Shown here: one piece after another, positions 24,606 through 32,925 of the stretch | How positions within the stretch are numbered: the first letter of the stretch is position 1 | Layout of the letters: every line of letters begins with the position of its first letter | Source of the DNA: Gracilimonas sp965227215 | Lineage (GTDB): Bacteria > Bacteroidota > Rhodothermia > Balneolales > Balneolaceae | Length of the DNA stretch: 64,000 nt | Direction of reading: 5' to 3' | Assembly: GCA_965227215.1 (NCBI GenBank) | Contig: OZ245729.1 | Span: 1,922,001-1,986,000 of the forward strand | The notes under the pieces: generated by a model | What the model saw: the letters and a program-made list of their open reading frames with translations, nothing else | What the model was told of the DNA's origin: nothing | Databases searched by the model: none | Translations under genes and position numbers: made by a program

Positions 24606-25367
24606 ATGAGCACAGAAACCCAACCGGAATTGAAACTGCACAGCGAGGGCCTGGTAAAGCGCTATCGCAAGCGAACGGTTGTGGATGATGTATCGATTAA
24701 TGTGAGGCAAGGAGAAGTAGTTGGGCTGCTGGGCCCCAACGGAGCCGGGAAGACCACCACTTTTTATATGATGGTTGGCCTGGTTCGCCCTAACGCAGGA
24801 AAGATTTTTCTGAATGAAAAAGACCTGACCGGTGAGCCCATGTATAAAAGAGCCCGCATGGGAATTGGTTACCTAGCTCAGGAAGCCAGTGTTTTCAGAA
24901 ACCTGACGGTTCGGGAAAACCTTGAGGCTGTACTTCAATTCCTTTCTATCCCCAAAAAAGAAATTGACCTGAAAGTAGATAAGCTCATTGAAGAGTTTGG
25001 GCTTCACAAAGTTGTGAACAGTAAAGGGTACAGTTTGTCGGGTGGAGAACGGCGCCGAACCGAAATAGCCCGGGCCCTAGTTACCGATCCGAAATTTATT
25101 TTATTAGATGAACCGTTTGCCGGGGTTGACCCCATTGCCGTGGAAGACATTCAGCAAATTGTGTCAGGACTTCGCCACCAGAACATTGGAATTCTTATTA
25201 CCGACCATAATGTACATGAGACCCTTGCCATCACCGACAGGGCGTATCTTATGTTCGAAGGAAAGATATTGATGGAAGGCTCGGCGGATAAACTGGCCGA
25301 AGATGAGAAAGCCAAACAGCTGTATCTTGGAAAACAATTTAAATTAGATCGTTACACCTCAGAATAA
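24606..25367 (+). CDS. lptB: LPS export ABC transporter ATP-binding protein
   Basis: ATPase that powers the LptFG-LptC bridge moving lipopolysaccharide to the outer membrane. 253 residues. Walker A GPNGAGKTTTFYMM, signature YSLSGGERRRTEIARAL, Walker B FILLDEPFAGVDPIAV and H-loop ITDHNVHETL all match LptB rather than a generic ABC ATPase; GVDPIAVEDIQ is especially characteristic. The lptFG genes are not in the window. It sits directly after purQ and before a rhodanese gene. Confidence 0.93.
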   Translation: MSTETQPELKLHSEGLVKRYRKRTVVDDVSINVRQGEVVGLLGPNGAGKTTTFYMMVGLVRPNAGKIFLNEKDLTGEPMYKRARMGIGYLAQEASVFRNLTVRENLEAVLQFLSIPKKEIDLKVDKLIEEFGLHKVVNSKGYSLSGGERRRTEIARALVTDPKFILLDEPFAGVDPIAVEDIQQIVSGLRHQNIGILITDHNVHETLAITDRAYLMFEGKILMEGSADKLAEDEKAKQLYLGKQFKLDRYTSE

Positions 25368-25373
25368 AAAGAC

Positions 25374-25694
25374 ATGAAAGAAGTAACCGTACAAGAACTG
25401 AAAGAGAAAAAAGAATCCAACGAAGACTTCTTCCTTCTCGATGTCCGCGAAGATGTGGAATACCTGGTTTCAAACCTGGATGGAGAGCACATCCCTTTAG
25501 GTCAGCTTGAAAACCGGATAAAAGAAATTGAAGATAAAAAGAATGAGGAAGTGATCGTGATGTGTCGAAGTGGGGGTAGAAGCTCCAAGGCCGTTTCCTA
25601 TCTTGAAAATAACGGTTTTGAAAATGTGGCTAATCTGAAAGGCGGAATGAAAGCATGGGCTTCTGAGATTGACCCATCCGTTCCGGTAGCATAG
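25374..25694 (+). CDS. rhodanese-like domain protein
   Basis: 106 residues, a single rhodanese domain without signal peptide. It has LLDVREDVEYLVSNLDGEHIPL and the active-site loop MCRSGGRSSKA with the catalytic Cys, then LKGGMKAW. Single-domain rhodaneses of this size act as sulfurtransferases or sulfur carriers. It follows lptB by 6 bases, probably by read-through transcription. The function in this organism is not defined. Confidence 0.88.
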   Translation: MKEVTVQELKEKKESNEDFFLLDVREDVEYLVSNLDGEHIPLGQLENRIKEIEDKKNEEVIVMCRSGGRSSKAVSYLENNGFENVANLKGGMKAWASEIDPSVPVA

Positions 25695-25699
25695 CTGTT

Positions 25700-25725
25700 C
25701 GTTCCGACGCAGAGCGTCAGGAACG
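25700..25725. terminator. hairpin between convergent rhodanese and rho genes
   Basis: An 11-bp stem with one bulge (CGTTCC-GACGC, AGA loop, GCGTC-A-GGAACG), 5 bases after the rhodanese stop. No T-run on either strand, so it is either a Rho-type end structure or a palindromic repeat of REP type. Confidence 0.45.
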
Positions 25726-25793
25726 AGGTATGATGCAATGTTAACGAGTATCAGCGGTTGGTCAACGCTCTCCATCCGCGAGACAATTTATAA

Positions 25794-25818
25794 GTCATTC
25801 CTGCGAAGGAAGGAATCT
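25794..25818. repeat. palindromic GTCATTCC...GGAATC repeat, copy 2
   Basis: GTCATTCC at the left and GGAATC at the right frame a short core. Same outer words as 12255-12283 and 43268-43290, always intergenic. It lies between the convergent rhodanese and rho genes. Similar GTCATTCC palindromes are frequent dispersed repeats in many bacteria. Confidence 0.6.
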
Positions 25819-25865
25819 TGATGCCAAAATATCCCGCCGGAGTCTAGTAGAATTAGGAATATATA

Positions 25866-27074
25866 TTAAGCCAGGGCAGCAATCTGGTTGAGCAGCTCTT
25901 GGTTGCTGTCAGTATTTTTAAGCACTTTCAACAAGCCCAGCATAGACTCTTTGGGAGACTTCTTAAGCAAATAACGCCGCACCATATTTCGCTCTTCCAG
26001 AGAATCAGTAATAAACTTGTGTTCGTTTCGAGTACCTGAGGCTGAAATATTGATAGCCGGGTAAATACGGTCGTTAGCTAACTCCCGATCCAAAACCAGC
26101 TCCATATTCCCGGTACCTTTGAACTCCTCAAAAATCAGATCATCCATCCGGGAGTTGGTTTCAATCAGGCAGGTAGCGATGATGGTAAGCGAGCCGCCCC
26201 CTTCAATTTTACGGGCAGACCCGAAGATCTTTTTAGGAATCTCCAGAGCCCGGATGTCTAAACCACCGGAAAGAGTTCTGCCACTGTTGGATTGAACGGC
26301 GTTATATGCGCGGCCAAGTCGGGTCAGGGAATCAATCAGAAGAACGGAATCTTCTCCCATTTCAGCTTTACGCTTGGCATAGCCAAGAGCCATTTCCGTA
26401 ATTCTAATGTGGCTTTGCGTGTCTTTGTCGTTGGATGAAGCGAATACTTCAGCTTGTGTAGAACGAATAAAGTCTGTTACCTCTTCCGGGCGTTCATCAA
26501 CCAGAAGAACACTTACATGAATATCATCTGAATAATTATCATTAAGCGTTTTGGCGATCTTCTTGAGTAAAACGGTTTTACCGGTTCTTGGAGGCGCTAC
26601 AATAAGGGAGCGTTGCCCTTTCCCAATAGGAGCTACCAAATCAAGAACGCGCATTTCTACATCATCAGCGTTATGCCCCATTTTTATCCAGTCCACGGGC
26701 ATGATTGGGGTTTGCCGCTCAAACCGGCTGGATTTGGTCCATGCTTCAACCGGGCGGCCATTAACTACATCTACCGATGCTACGTGCTTGTGGCCTTTGT
26801 TGTCTTCTTCAAACTCTCCTTCCAGCACAAGTCCCGGACGCAGGTCAAGTTCTTTTACTTCATCAGGCTTTAAGAACGGATCTCTTGGTTGATATGAAAA
26901 CTCGTAATCCAGTTTTCGGATGAAGCCCCAACCTTTAGAGTTAATTTCCAAAACTCCGGCATATCGGCCTGCTATCCCCTGATTATTTTTCCAGTGAAAT
27001 TTGGGGATGAATACGTTTCCGCCTTTATTATTACGGTTTCGTTTGTTCTTATTACGATTTTTTCTACGTGCCAT
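25866..27074 (-). CDS. rho: transcription termination factor Rho, short form
   Basis: Hexameric RNA-dependent ATPase that ends transcription. 402 residues. Residues 1-20 are a Lys/Arg/Asn-rich tail in place of the usual N-terminal helical Rho_N domain. The cold-shock-like RNA-binding domain follows (VLEINSKGWGFIRK). The ATPase core has P-loop PPRTGKT at residues 161-167, VLLVDERPEEVTDF, LLIDSLTRLGRAYN and FEEFKGTGNMEL. The P-loop Lys of the usual PPKAGKT is Arg here. Many Bacteroidota Rho proteins are much longer, with an N-terminal insertion, so this could be a second, compact paralogue; the window alone cannot tell. Confidence 0.92.
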   Translation of the reverse strand: MARRKNRNKNKRNRNNKGGNVFIPKFHWKNNQGIAGRYAGVLEINSKGWGFIRKLDYEFSYQPRDPFLKPDEVKELDLRPGLVLEGEFEEDNKGHKHVASVDVVNGRPVEAWTKSSRFERQTPIMPVDWIKMGHNADDVEMRVLDLVAPIGKGQRSLIVAPPRTGKTVLLKKIAKTLNDNYSDDIHVSVLLVDERPEEVTDFIRSTQAEVFASSNDKDTQSHIRITEMALGYAKRKAEMGEDSVLLIDSLTRLGRAYNAVQSNSGRTLSGGLDIRALEIPKKIFGSARKIEGGGSLTIIATCLIETNSRMDDLIFEEFKGTGNMELVLDRELANDRIYPAINISASGTRNEHKFITDSLEERNMVRRYLLKKSPKESMLGLLKVLKNTDSNQELLNQIAALA

Positions 27075-27154
27075 TAGCTTCTGTGTGTTATTAATCCTTC
27101 TCCCAAAATCGAAAAGTGAGATTCAAATATGTATGTGACTTGAAAAGGAGGGAA

Positions 27155-27189
27155 GGGAAAAAAGAGGTGCGGATTTAAATATCCGCACC
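27155..27189 (-). terminator. terminator after the TPR gene
   Basis: Perfect 9-bp stem (GGTGCGGAT with ATCCGCACC) at 27166-27189 with a 6-nt loop. On the minus strand it is followed two bases later by six T (27163 down to 27158). It lies 56 bases past the TPR gene stop and before the rho start, so it ends the glycogen/envelope cluster. Confidence 0.75.
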
Positions 27190-27245
27190 GTTGAATTTAG
27201 TAGATAAGAAAAAGATACAAATGTTTTTGTTGATACCCAATCCTA

Positions 27246-28577
27246 TTACCGTACTGTAGTAGACTCGTTTATCCAGCTGTAGCAAGGCATCAGGGAGCCG
27301 TCTACTTTAATTTCTTGTCCGTTCTCTAGATTCAGGGTAAAGAACTTGTCTTCTGTTGTAGGAGTTACCGCTTCATAGTTTGGAAGCTGTCGGTTTACGG
27401 TGGTTGCAACAGACGGGTCTTCATTCTTAGCCTTATTGAGGTAATCAATCACTAACCAGTAAACCACACGGTCCTGAGCTTCAAGCTTACGGTCGCTGGT
27501 ACATTGTGTAATGGCCGCACCATAAATGGTAGACATTTTGATGTATGCATTACCGTTCTTTGGATCAATCTTCAATGCATTCTGAACGTGACCTTTGGCA
27601 ACACTTAACTTCTCGAGGTTGATGTTTACATCAGCAAGGTCAAGGTAGAGCTGAACTTTATCTTGATCTGAAGAGGCACGGTCTAAGGCCTCGTTAAAAT
27701 ATTTAGCTGCTTCGGAATAATTTGCATTACCTTTGGCAAGTTCAGCAAGCTGATGTGCCGAATCATAAGTCGGGTCAAGCTCATTAATTTTGATAAGAGC
27801 TTCTTTACGCTTCTGGCGGTTTTCAGTCTCTTCATACGCACTTTCAAGAGCCTTCCACGCGGCAAGGTCGTCCGGGTTCTCCTCTACGATAGGTGTAAAG
27901 TATGCAATTTGTTCTTCCGGAGAACCAAGAAGTTCCTGCTGTTGCTCTTCAACGTATTCCAGTTTGTCGCCCTCAACAAGAGGCTTAACGATATCGATTA
28001 AGGCCTGAGCTTTTTCCTTGTTTCCTTTATCCACAAGATTTCCGAGAGCTTGTCGCAGATAATAACCGTCTCCCATTTCAATGGCTCTTTCCGCATTGAT
28101 TTCAAAAAGCTGGGCATAATCAGCATATGCTTTTTGCAAGCCATCGTCTATGTAGTCATAGTTCTGCTGGTAAAAGCGACCTCTCTGGAAGGTGATATCA
28201 AACCTGCTTTCTGGGTTATCTCCAAAAAGCTCCAGACTTTCATTTAAAAGGGTTAGAGCCGTGTCAAGGTGTGCCGACCGTACACCGGGGTCTTCTTTCC
28301 CGCGCGCAATTTCATCATAAATTGTAACTAAGCGCTCATATTGTTTTTCAAGTTTGAACTGGGGGTTTCCAGCCAGTTTTTCCGGTTTGGCACAGGCCAT
28401 CCACTTTCCATATTTAAGGGCGAACTCGTAATCACCCTGTCTGAAATTTTCATAGAATAAAGAATAAGCAGCCAGTGGAGAAAGCCCATCTGGTGGAGTT
28501 TCTTGACAGTTTGCTTGTGCGCGTGTAAGGGAAGAGCTAACAATAAGAATCCCTAAAATTGTAATCAGTTGCTTCAT
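27246..28577 (-). CDS. exported tetratricopeptide repeat protein
   Basis: 443 residues with signal peptide (ILGILIVSSSLTRAQ). It is predominantly helical, with recognisable TPR units: near the N-terminus (LSPLAAYSLFYENFRQGDYEFALKYGKW) and several in the second half (YSEAAKYFNEALDRA, LSVAKGHVQNALKIDPKNGNAYIKM). The C-terminal 60 residues form a non-TPR domain. TPR proteins scaffold envelope complexes. It closes a same-strand run of seven genes that starts at glgB, with its own terminator. No specific function identifiable. Confidence 0.8.
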   Translation of the reverse strand: MKQLITILGILIVSSSLTRAQANCQETPPDGLSPLAAYSLFYENFRQGDYEFALKYGKWMACAKPEKLAGNPQFKLEKQYERLVTIYDEIARGKEDPGVRSAHLDTALTLLNESLELFGDNPESRFDITFQRGRFYQQNYDYIDDGLQKAYADYAQLFEINAERAIEMGDGYYLRQALGNLVDKGNKEKAQALIDIVKPLVEGDKLEYVEEQQQELLGSPEEQIAYFTPIVEENPDDLAAWKALESAYEETENRQKRKEALIKINELDPTYDSAHQLAELAKGNANYSEAAKYFNEALDRASSDQDKVQLYLDLADVNINLEKLSVAKGHVQNALKIDPKNGNAYIKMSTIYGAAITQCTSDRKLEAQDRVVYWLVIDYLNKAKNEDPSVATTVNRQLPNYEAVTPTTEDKFFTLNLENGQEIKVDGSLMPCYSWINESTTVR

Positions 28578-28653
28578 CGATCTTGTATTGTTTATACCAT
28601 TTATCTATTAAACTAACTAAATAGTTTAAATATTATATCAGTGAGTTAGTAGC

Positions 28654-29961
28654 TTAATTTAGTTTTTGTCGGAAAAACATGAGTTCCGACAGGTTTATGG
28701 ACAAATTCAAAGCCCAAATATTTTCTCTTATCAAATCATTATTTGTCGTTCCTCTTAACCCGTAGCGGATACTGATATCCACAGAAGAGCGTGTCCTTGG
28801 ATTTGGTGAAATTATTCCTAAACCGGCAGAAAACCAAAGGGTGTTTATATCTTGCCCCTCAATATTCAAGTGTCCGGAATCGAAAGAAACCCCTCCGCTA
28901 TACCTGAAATTGGTTAAGAAGCGGGTAGAATTAGTTCTATATGGATGATATTCTACTCCAAAACCGGCTTTAACACGATCTTTCATGTAAGACAATTCGC
29001 TGCTTTGGTCAAAAGCGGACTCGTATTTACTCCACTCTTCGTATAAACCTTCTAAAGAGAAATTCACTAAACTATTGGGATAATAAGTCAATCCGGCATT
29101 TAATTCTACCGGTAATGTAATTTCACCTTGCTTAGGATCCCTCAAAAGCACTTCCTGCTCTCGTCCATTTACAAACTTGGTGACGGTAGTTTTTTCTTCA
29201 GCATCAATAGTTACAGGTAATGTAGCAGAAGCACCAAAAGTAAGCCGGTCGTTGGCACTAAAAAGTTGACGGAGTGTTAACAATGTACCAAACCGGTGCC
29301 CCATAGCGGTTCCGGTAATTTTGGCATCAGAATTACTGGTTCCATATCCGGTCTCACTAAAGAAGACATCTTCTGAATTATTCTGGGATACAAAGGTTAG
29401 AGAAGGCGCATACCCGATTGCAATGTTCTCGTTAATCTTCCAGCCGAGTCCAAATTCAAGTTTATTTACTCCACCCGAGCCACGAATGTCGGAAGCATAA
29501 TTAAGCATATTTGTGGGGGAAGTGGCGGCAGAATCTAAAGTAACAAATCGGTAATTAGAGCGTGTTACCGAATACATGGAAGCGGAGATCCCGAGTTTTT
29601 CTCTGACAATAGGAAAAGTAAACTGCAGGTACCCTGCTTCCAAAAGCTGATTTACACTATTATTCGATTCACTGGATGCTCTGAACTGTGTAAGATTAAA
29701 TCCAGAAGATGCTGCAGAGAATACATTAGTTCCCCATAAGGCCGGGTTTTGAAGGGTGTTGGAATCATCACTGTGTAAGGAAACACCTAAAATTCCCATC
29801 CCCAATTCTCTGGGGTTGCTATTATCCGTAGGAAAACCTAGCCCGAATAGCGAATAAAAAGAACCGCTTCTGCTTTGGCTTGCACCTTCAACCTGGGCAA
29901 ATACCTCTTTTACAGGCAAAAGGAAAAGAGCTATAATTATAAGTCCGTTAATTGTCTTCAT
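28654..29961 (-). CDS. outer-membrane beta-barrel protein
   Basis: 435 residues with signal peptide ending near EVFAQ. The mature start (SFYSLFGLGFP, ELGMGILGVSLH, NTLQNPALWG) resembles FadL/PorV-like barrels that begin with a conserved loop and an N-P-A motif. Alternating amphipathic strands follow and a terminal strand ends in FRQKLN. It is 2 bases downstream of the DUF4270-like lipoprotein gene, so the two are translated together and may form an envelope complex with the TPR protein. Substrate unknown. Confidence 0.75.
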   Translation of the reverse strand: MKTINGLIIIALFLLPVKEVFAQVEGASQSRSGSFYSLFGLGFPTDNSNPRELGMGILGVSLHSDDSNTLQNPALWGTNVFSAASSGFNLTQFRASSESNNSVNQLLEAGYLQFTFPIVREKLGISASMYSVTRSNYRFVTLDSAATSPTNMLNYASDIRGSGGVNKLEFGLGWKINENIAIGYAPSLTFVSQNNSEDVFFSETGYGTSNSDAKITGTAMGHRFGTLLTLRQLFSANDRLTFGASATLPVTIDAEEKTTVTKFVNGREQEVLLRDPKQGEITLPVELNAGLTYYPNSLVNFSLEGLYEEWSKYESAFDQSSELSYMKDRVKAGFGVEYHPYRTNSTRFLTNFRYSGGVSFDSGHLNIEGQDINTLWFSAGLGIISPNPRTRSSVDISIRYGLRGTTNNDLIRENIWALNLSINLSELMFFRQKLN

Positions 29962-29963
29962 TA

Positions 29964-31178
29964 TTATTGTTGATCAGCTAAAGAGGTGATAATTAACTTG
30001 GGTCGAAGGTTTTCCGGAGCGGTAAAGTCATAGAGCAATGTGGAGCGTAGTTCGCCAGCTGTATTACCCGGCCCAATAACTAACTCATCCTCCGATTGCT
30101 CTCCGAAAAGGACGCTATTAACATAGTTGGTAATATTGATTCTAAATACACCATCGCCGACATCAGCATCAGATCTACCTATAGTAGCGCCAAACTGATA
30201 TTCATAAACCGGCTCAATATCAGGTTCCAAATACAGGTTTAAGAAGTTGACAGGAGGCCTGTTATGGTTTGCCGGCAGACTTTGGCTCATCTCTTCTTCA
30301 GCCTCGTAAAAGACAAGATCGGCCCGGATTATATTCTCTGACTGACTTTCTTCTTTCAACACATCATTTGGCATGGTGATTTTCATCATACCCTCAAGAG
30401 TAGAATGCAGCGGAAAGGTGTTTGGAGAGTTTACCGCACCGGTTCGCTCTTGGGTAAAACCCCAATCTCTGAGCGGAACACTGATGGTGTCGGTCGTGTC
30501 TGATTGCACTCCATTTATTATCAAAAAATTAAAGCTGCCGGTTCTGGCAAAGGAGATGCGGGAGTTGTTTTGATCCGAAACCACTGCAAGCCCTTTCATC
30601 TGCTCGTAATAAAGGGAATCGGAACCAGAGCTTTCATTGAAATAAAAGTTTCTGTAACGATCTACCCAGTCCTCGCTTAAGTCCACAATGATGTTTTCTT
30701 CATCCGTAACACTGAAAGAACCTACCTGATTAGAATATTGAACGTCATCGTCAATGCGAAGAGAACGTCCCCTCCAATCCGAAGATATTTCGTGAAGAGT
30801 GAAATTAGACTGAGAAAGAGTATCGCCGTAATGCGGAAGGCTGTCGAGCTGGATGCGCATTTTTAGCTGGAAATTCTCATCAACATCTATGGAGTCATCC
30901 ACGGTTGGGTTGATGGAAGGTTGTACAAGCGATACCACATCAATATCACCAAAAAGCTGGTCAGAATATCTTCCAAAGGGGATGTAACTCAGTCGTCCGG
31001 AATAAGCGTTGTAACTCAGGGCCTCCGTTTGAGAAATAGATAAGGTGTCGAAGGTTAAAGTGGGTCGCTCAACAAAATCGCTGCCAACGCTTCCGGGATC
31101 CTCACATCCATTAAAAATTATAACTAAGGTTAACAGTGAAATACATAAGGAAAAGAAGCCCTTATTTGTTCTGCTCAT
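29964..31178 (-). CDS. DUF4270-like lipoprotein
   Basis: 404 residues with a lipoprotein signal whose lipobox is IFNGC, followed by EDPGSVGSDFVERP. The start GCEDPGSVGSDF and the beta-rich body with DRYRNFYF and LKIITS-type end match the DUF4270 family of Bacteroidota lipoproteins, whose function is unknown to me. In Flavobacteriia, DUF4270 genes commonly lie next to short glycogen synthase genes, as here (30-base gap to the GT5 gene). That conserved neighbourhood supports both calls. Confidence 0.75.
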   Translation of the reverse strand: MSRTNKGFFSLCISLLTLVIIFNGCEDPGSVGSDFVERPTLTFDTLSISQTEALSYNAYSGRLSYIPFGRYSDQLFGDIDVVSLVQPSINPTVDDSIDVDENFQLKMRIQLDSLPHYGDTLSQSNFTLHEISSDWRGRSLRIDDDVQYSNQVGSFSVTDEENIIVDLSEDWVDRYRNFYFNESSGSDSLYYEQMKGLAVVSDQNNSRISFARTGSFNFLIINGVQSDTTDTISVPLRDWGFTQERTGAVNSPNTFPLHSTLEGMMKITMPNDVLKEESQSENIIRADLVFYEAEEEMSQSLPANHNRPPVNFLNLYLEPDIEPVYEYQFGATIGRSDADVGDGVFRINITNYVNSVLFGEQSEDELVIGPGNTAGELRSTLLYDFTAPENLRPKLIITSLADQQ

Positions 31179-31208
31179 TAAATAAGTATTTAAATTGTTC
31201 TCTATCTA

Positions 31209-32012
31209 TTATTCGGCGTCAGAAATAGACCGATAGTATTCGGCAAACTTGTCAGATACATCTTCCGGGGATCCCTGAATCTTTGTAGGGTTAATGCCCA
31301 GATCTTTGAACATGTCGTCAAATTCATCTTTCAGGTAATTACCTGTTACAACATGGTCACTGTATTTTAATCCAAGTTTAAGAAGATCTACTCTGCCTTC
31401 TTCCGTCAGGTTGTCAATATCGGTGTCGGCCGGTAATCCGAGAAGTTCTAACACTCTTGCTGAATCTGAATCTCCCTCATTAATAGGGTGATGCAGATTG
31501 TATACAATCTGAGTATTCTTAAAGATTTTCTCGTCTTTGTATTTAGTTCGCACTAAAAGCGGGATCAATCCGGCAGGCCAGTCATGGCAATGGATGATGT
31601 CCGGTTCCCAGCCGAGCTTAATAACTGTTTCCAGCACACCTTTATTGTAGAAAGCCAGGCGCTCGTCGTTATCTTCATAAAACTCATCGGTATCAGGCTT
31701 TTTGAAGAGCCCTTTTCTCTTGAAATAAGTGTCGTTATCTAAAAAATAAACCTGCAGCTTTGCATTGGGAATGCTGGCTACTTTTATTTTCATACTCTCT
31801 GTGTTTTCCCCAACCTCTACCTCGATTCCGGAAAGGCGAATAACCTCATGGAGCCTGTTACGCCGGTCGTTGATAGAACCGTATTTGGGTAGCAGAATCC
31901 GAATTTCGAATCCTTTGTCTTGAAGTGATGCAGGCAAGAACCGAAGTAAATCGGCGGTGTAGGTCATGCGTGCAAAGGGGGAAATTTCTGCTGCAACGTA
32001 AAGAATTTTCAT
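31209..32012 (-). CDS. half-length glycogen/starch synthase-like protein (GT5 N-domain)
   Basis: 267 residues, about half of GlgA. It aligns with the N-terminal Rossmann domain of GT5 synthases: KILYVAAEISPFARM at the start, IRILLPKYGSIND, and WEPDIIHCHDWPAGLIPLL. The KxGGLxD motif that binds ADP-glucose is replaced by MTYTADL. The C-terminal donor-binding domain of a GT-B enzyme is absent. Short forms like this occur across Bacteroidota, so it is not a recent truncation. It lies between comA (19 bases) and the DUF4270-like gene. Whether it polymerises glucan alone is doubtful; a partner subunit is possible. Confidence 0.82.
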   Translation of the reverse strand: MKILYVAAEISPFARMTYTADLLRFLPASLQDKGFEIRILLPKYGSINDRRNRLHEVIRLSGIEVEVGENTESMKIKVASIPNAKLQVYFLDNDTYFKRKGLFKKPDTDEFYEDNDERLAFYNKGVLETVIKLGWEPDIIHCHDWPAGLIPLLVRTKYKDEKIFKNTQIVYNLHHPINEGDSDSARVLELLGLPADTDIDNLTEEGRVDLLKLGLKYSDHVVTGNYLKDEFDDMFKDLGINPTKIQGSPEDVSDKFAEYYRSISDAE

Positions 32013-32031
32013 AAATATATGCTCTCAGTGA

Positions 32032-32853
32032 TTACTCTTCGTTAGAGATTGCGTTATTGTCTTTCATGACTTTATTGAGATCCTCATCATCGTCTAATGA
32101 GTAAAAGTCTAATAGGGTATCGCCCCGTAGGCCAAGCCTGAGTGTTTCTACAGAAATGACGTCGGAGGGTTGGATATTTCCTAAATTCACATTACTTCCG
32201 AACTTTCGGATAAACCAGACCTGCTGCTCTTTTTGGGGAGCTTCGAAAATCAATTTTTCTTGCGGTATCTGGTCGGTAATTTCCTCGATTAAACCTGAGC
32301 GAACTTCACCATTGGGCCTGAAAACACCAACAGTTCCGCTTTCCCGTGCTTCACAAATAACTTTTTCAGCACCGGCGGTTAATTCTTTTTCAATAATTCG
32401 AACCCACTTATAAGGCGGGATAATATCGTTTGGGTTCTTACTGCCCACCTCAGAATAAACGGTAAAATCAGCACTCAATTCTTTAATGATGGCTTGCTTT
32501 CTCTCATCAGAAAGCCAGATGGTGCCGTTCGAGACTTCTACATTCTTAATACCGTATTTATTCATCAGCTCTACGTATCCATCCAGCTGGTCGCGCAGTA
32601 CATAAGCTTCAAAAAGGGTGCCACCAAAGTAAACGGGGATACCTGCATCATGATAAACAGCAATCTTTTCTTCCAGGTTTTGGGTTACATAAGAAGTACC
32701 CCAGCCAAGCTTAACAACATCAATATAGTTAGAGCAAGCTTCTACAAAGTCTTCCGCTTGCCGAACGCTGTATCCTTTATCCAGCCCCATGGTAAGGCCT
32801 TCATTTCTTGGTTTTTCAGTTCGCTTGGGTAAGTGATTTAGTGAAAACGCCAT
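32032..32853 (-). CDS. comA: phosphosulfolactate synthase family (ComA)
   Basis: 273 residues. The ComA family adds sulfite to phosphoenolpyruvate to give (2R)-phospho-3-sulfolactate, the first step to coenzyme M in methanogens and to sulfolactate in Bacillus spores. Matching features include LTMGLDKGYS, DVVKLGWGTSYV, GIPVYFGGTLFEAYV, VEVSNGTIWL and VICEARESGT. It sits within the glycogen cluster between malQ (72 bases) and glgA (19 bases). Coenzyme M is not expected here; production of sulfolactate or a sulfonate precursor is an inference. No comB or comC nearby. Confidence 0.85.
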   Translation of the reverse strand: MAFSLNHLPKRTEKPRNEGLTMGLDKGYSVRQAEDFVEACSNYIDVVKLGWGTSYVTQNLEEKIAVYHDAGIPVYFGGTLFEAYVLRDQLDGYVELMNKYGIKNVEVSNGTIWLSDERKQAIIKELSADFTVYSEVGSKNPNDIIPPYKWVRIIEKELTAGAEKVICEARESGTVGVFRPNGEVRSGLIEEITDQIPQEKLIFEAPQKEQQVWFIRKFGSNVNLGNIQPSDVISVETLRLGLRGDTLLDFYSLDDDEDLNKVMKDNNAISNEE

Positions 32854-32925
32854 ATGTGTTTTTTGAAATATCTAAGCCTGAAATATACAAAAACACCATC
32901 TGTATATGAAATCAAGCATTTTAGA

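Noticed and set aside
32032..32853. Coenzyme M biosynthesis pathway
   Set aside because: No comB, comC or later genes are near, and the genome context is bacterial; only the ComA family assignment is supported.
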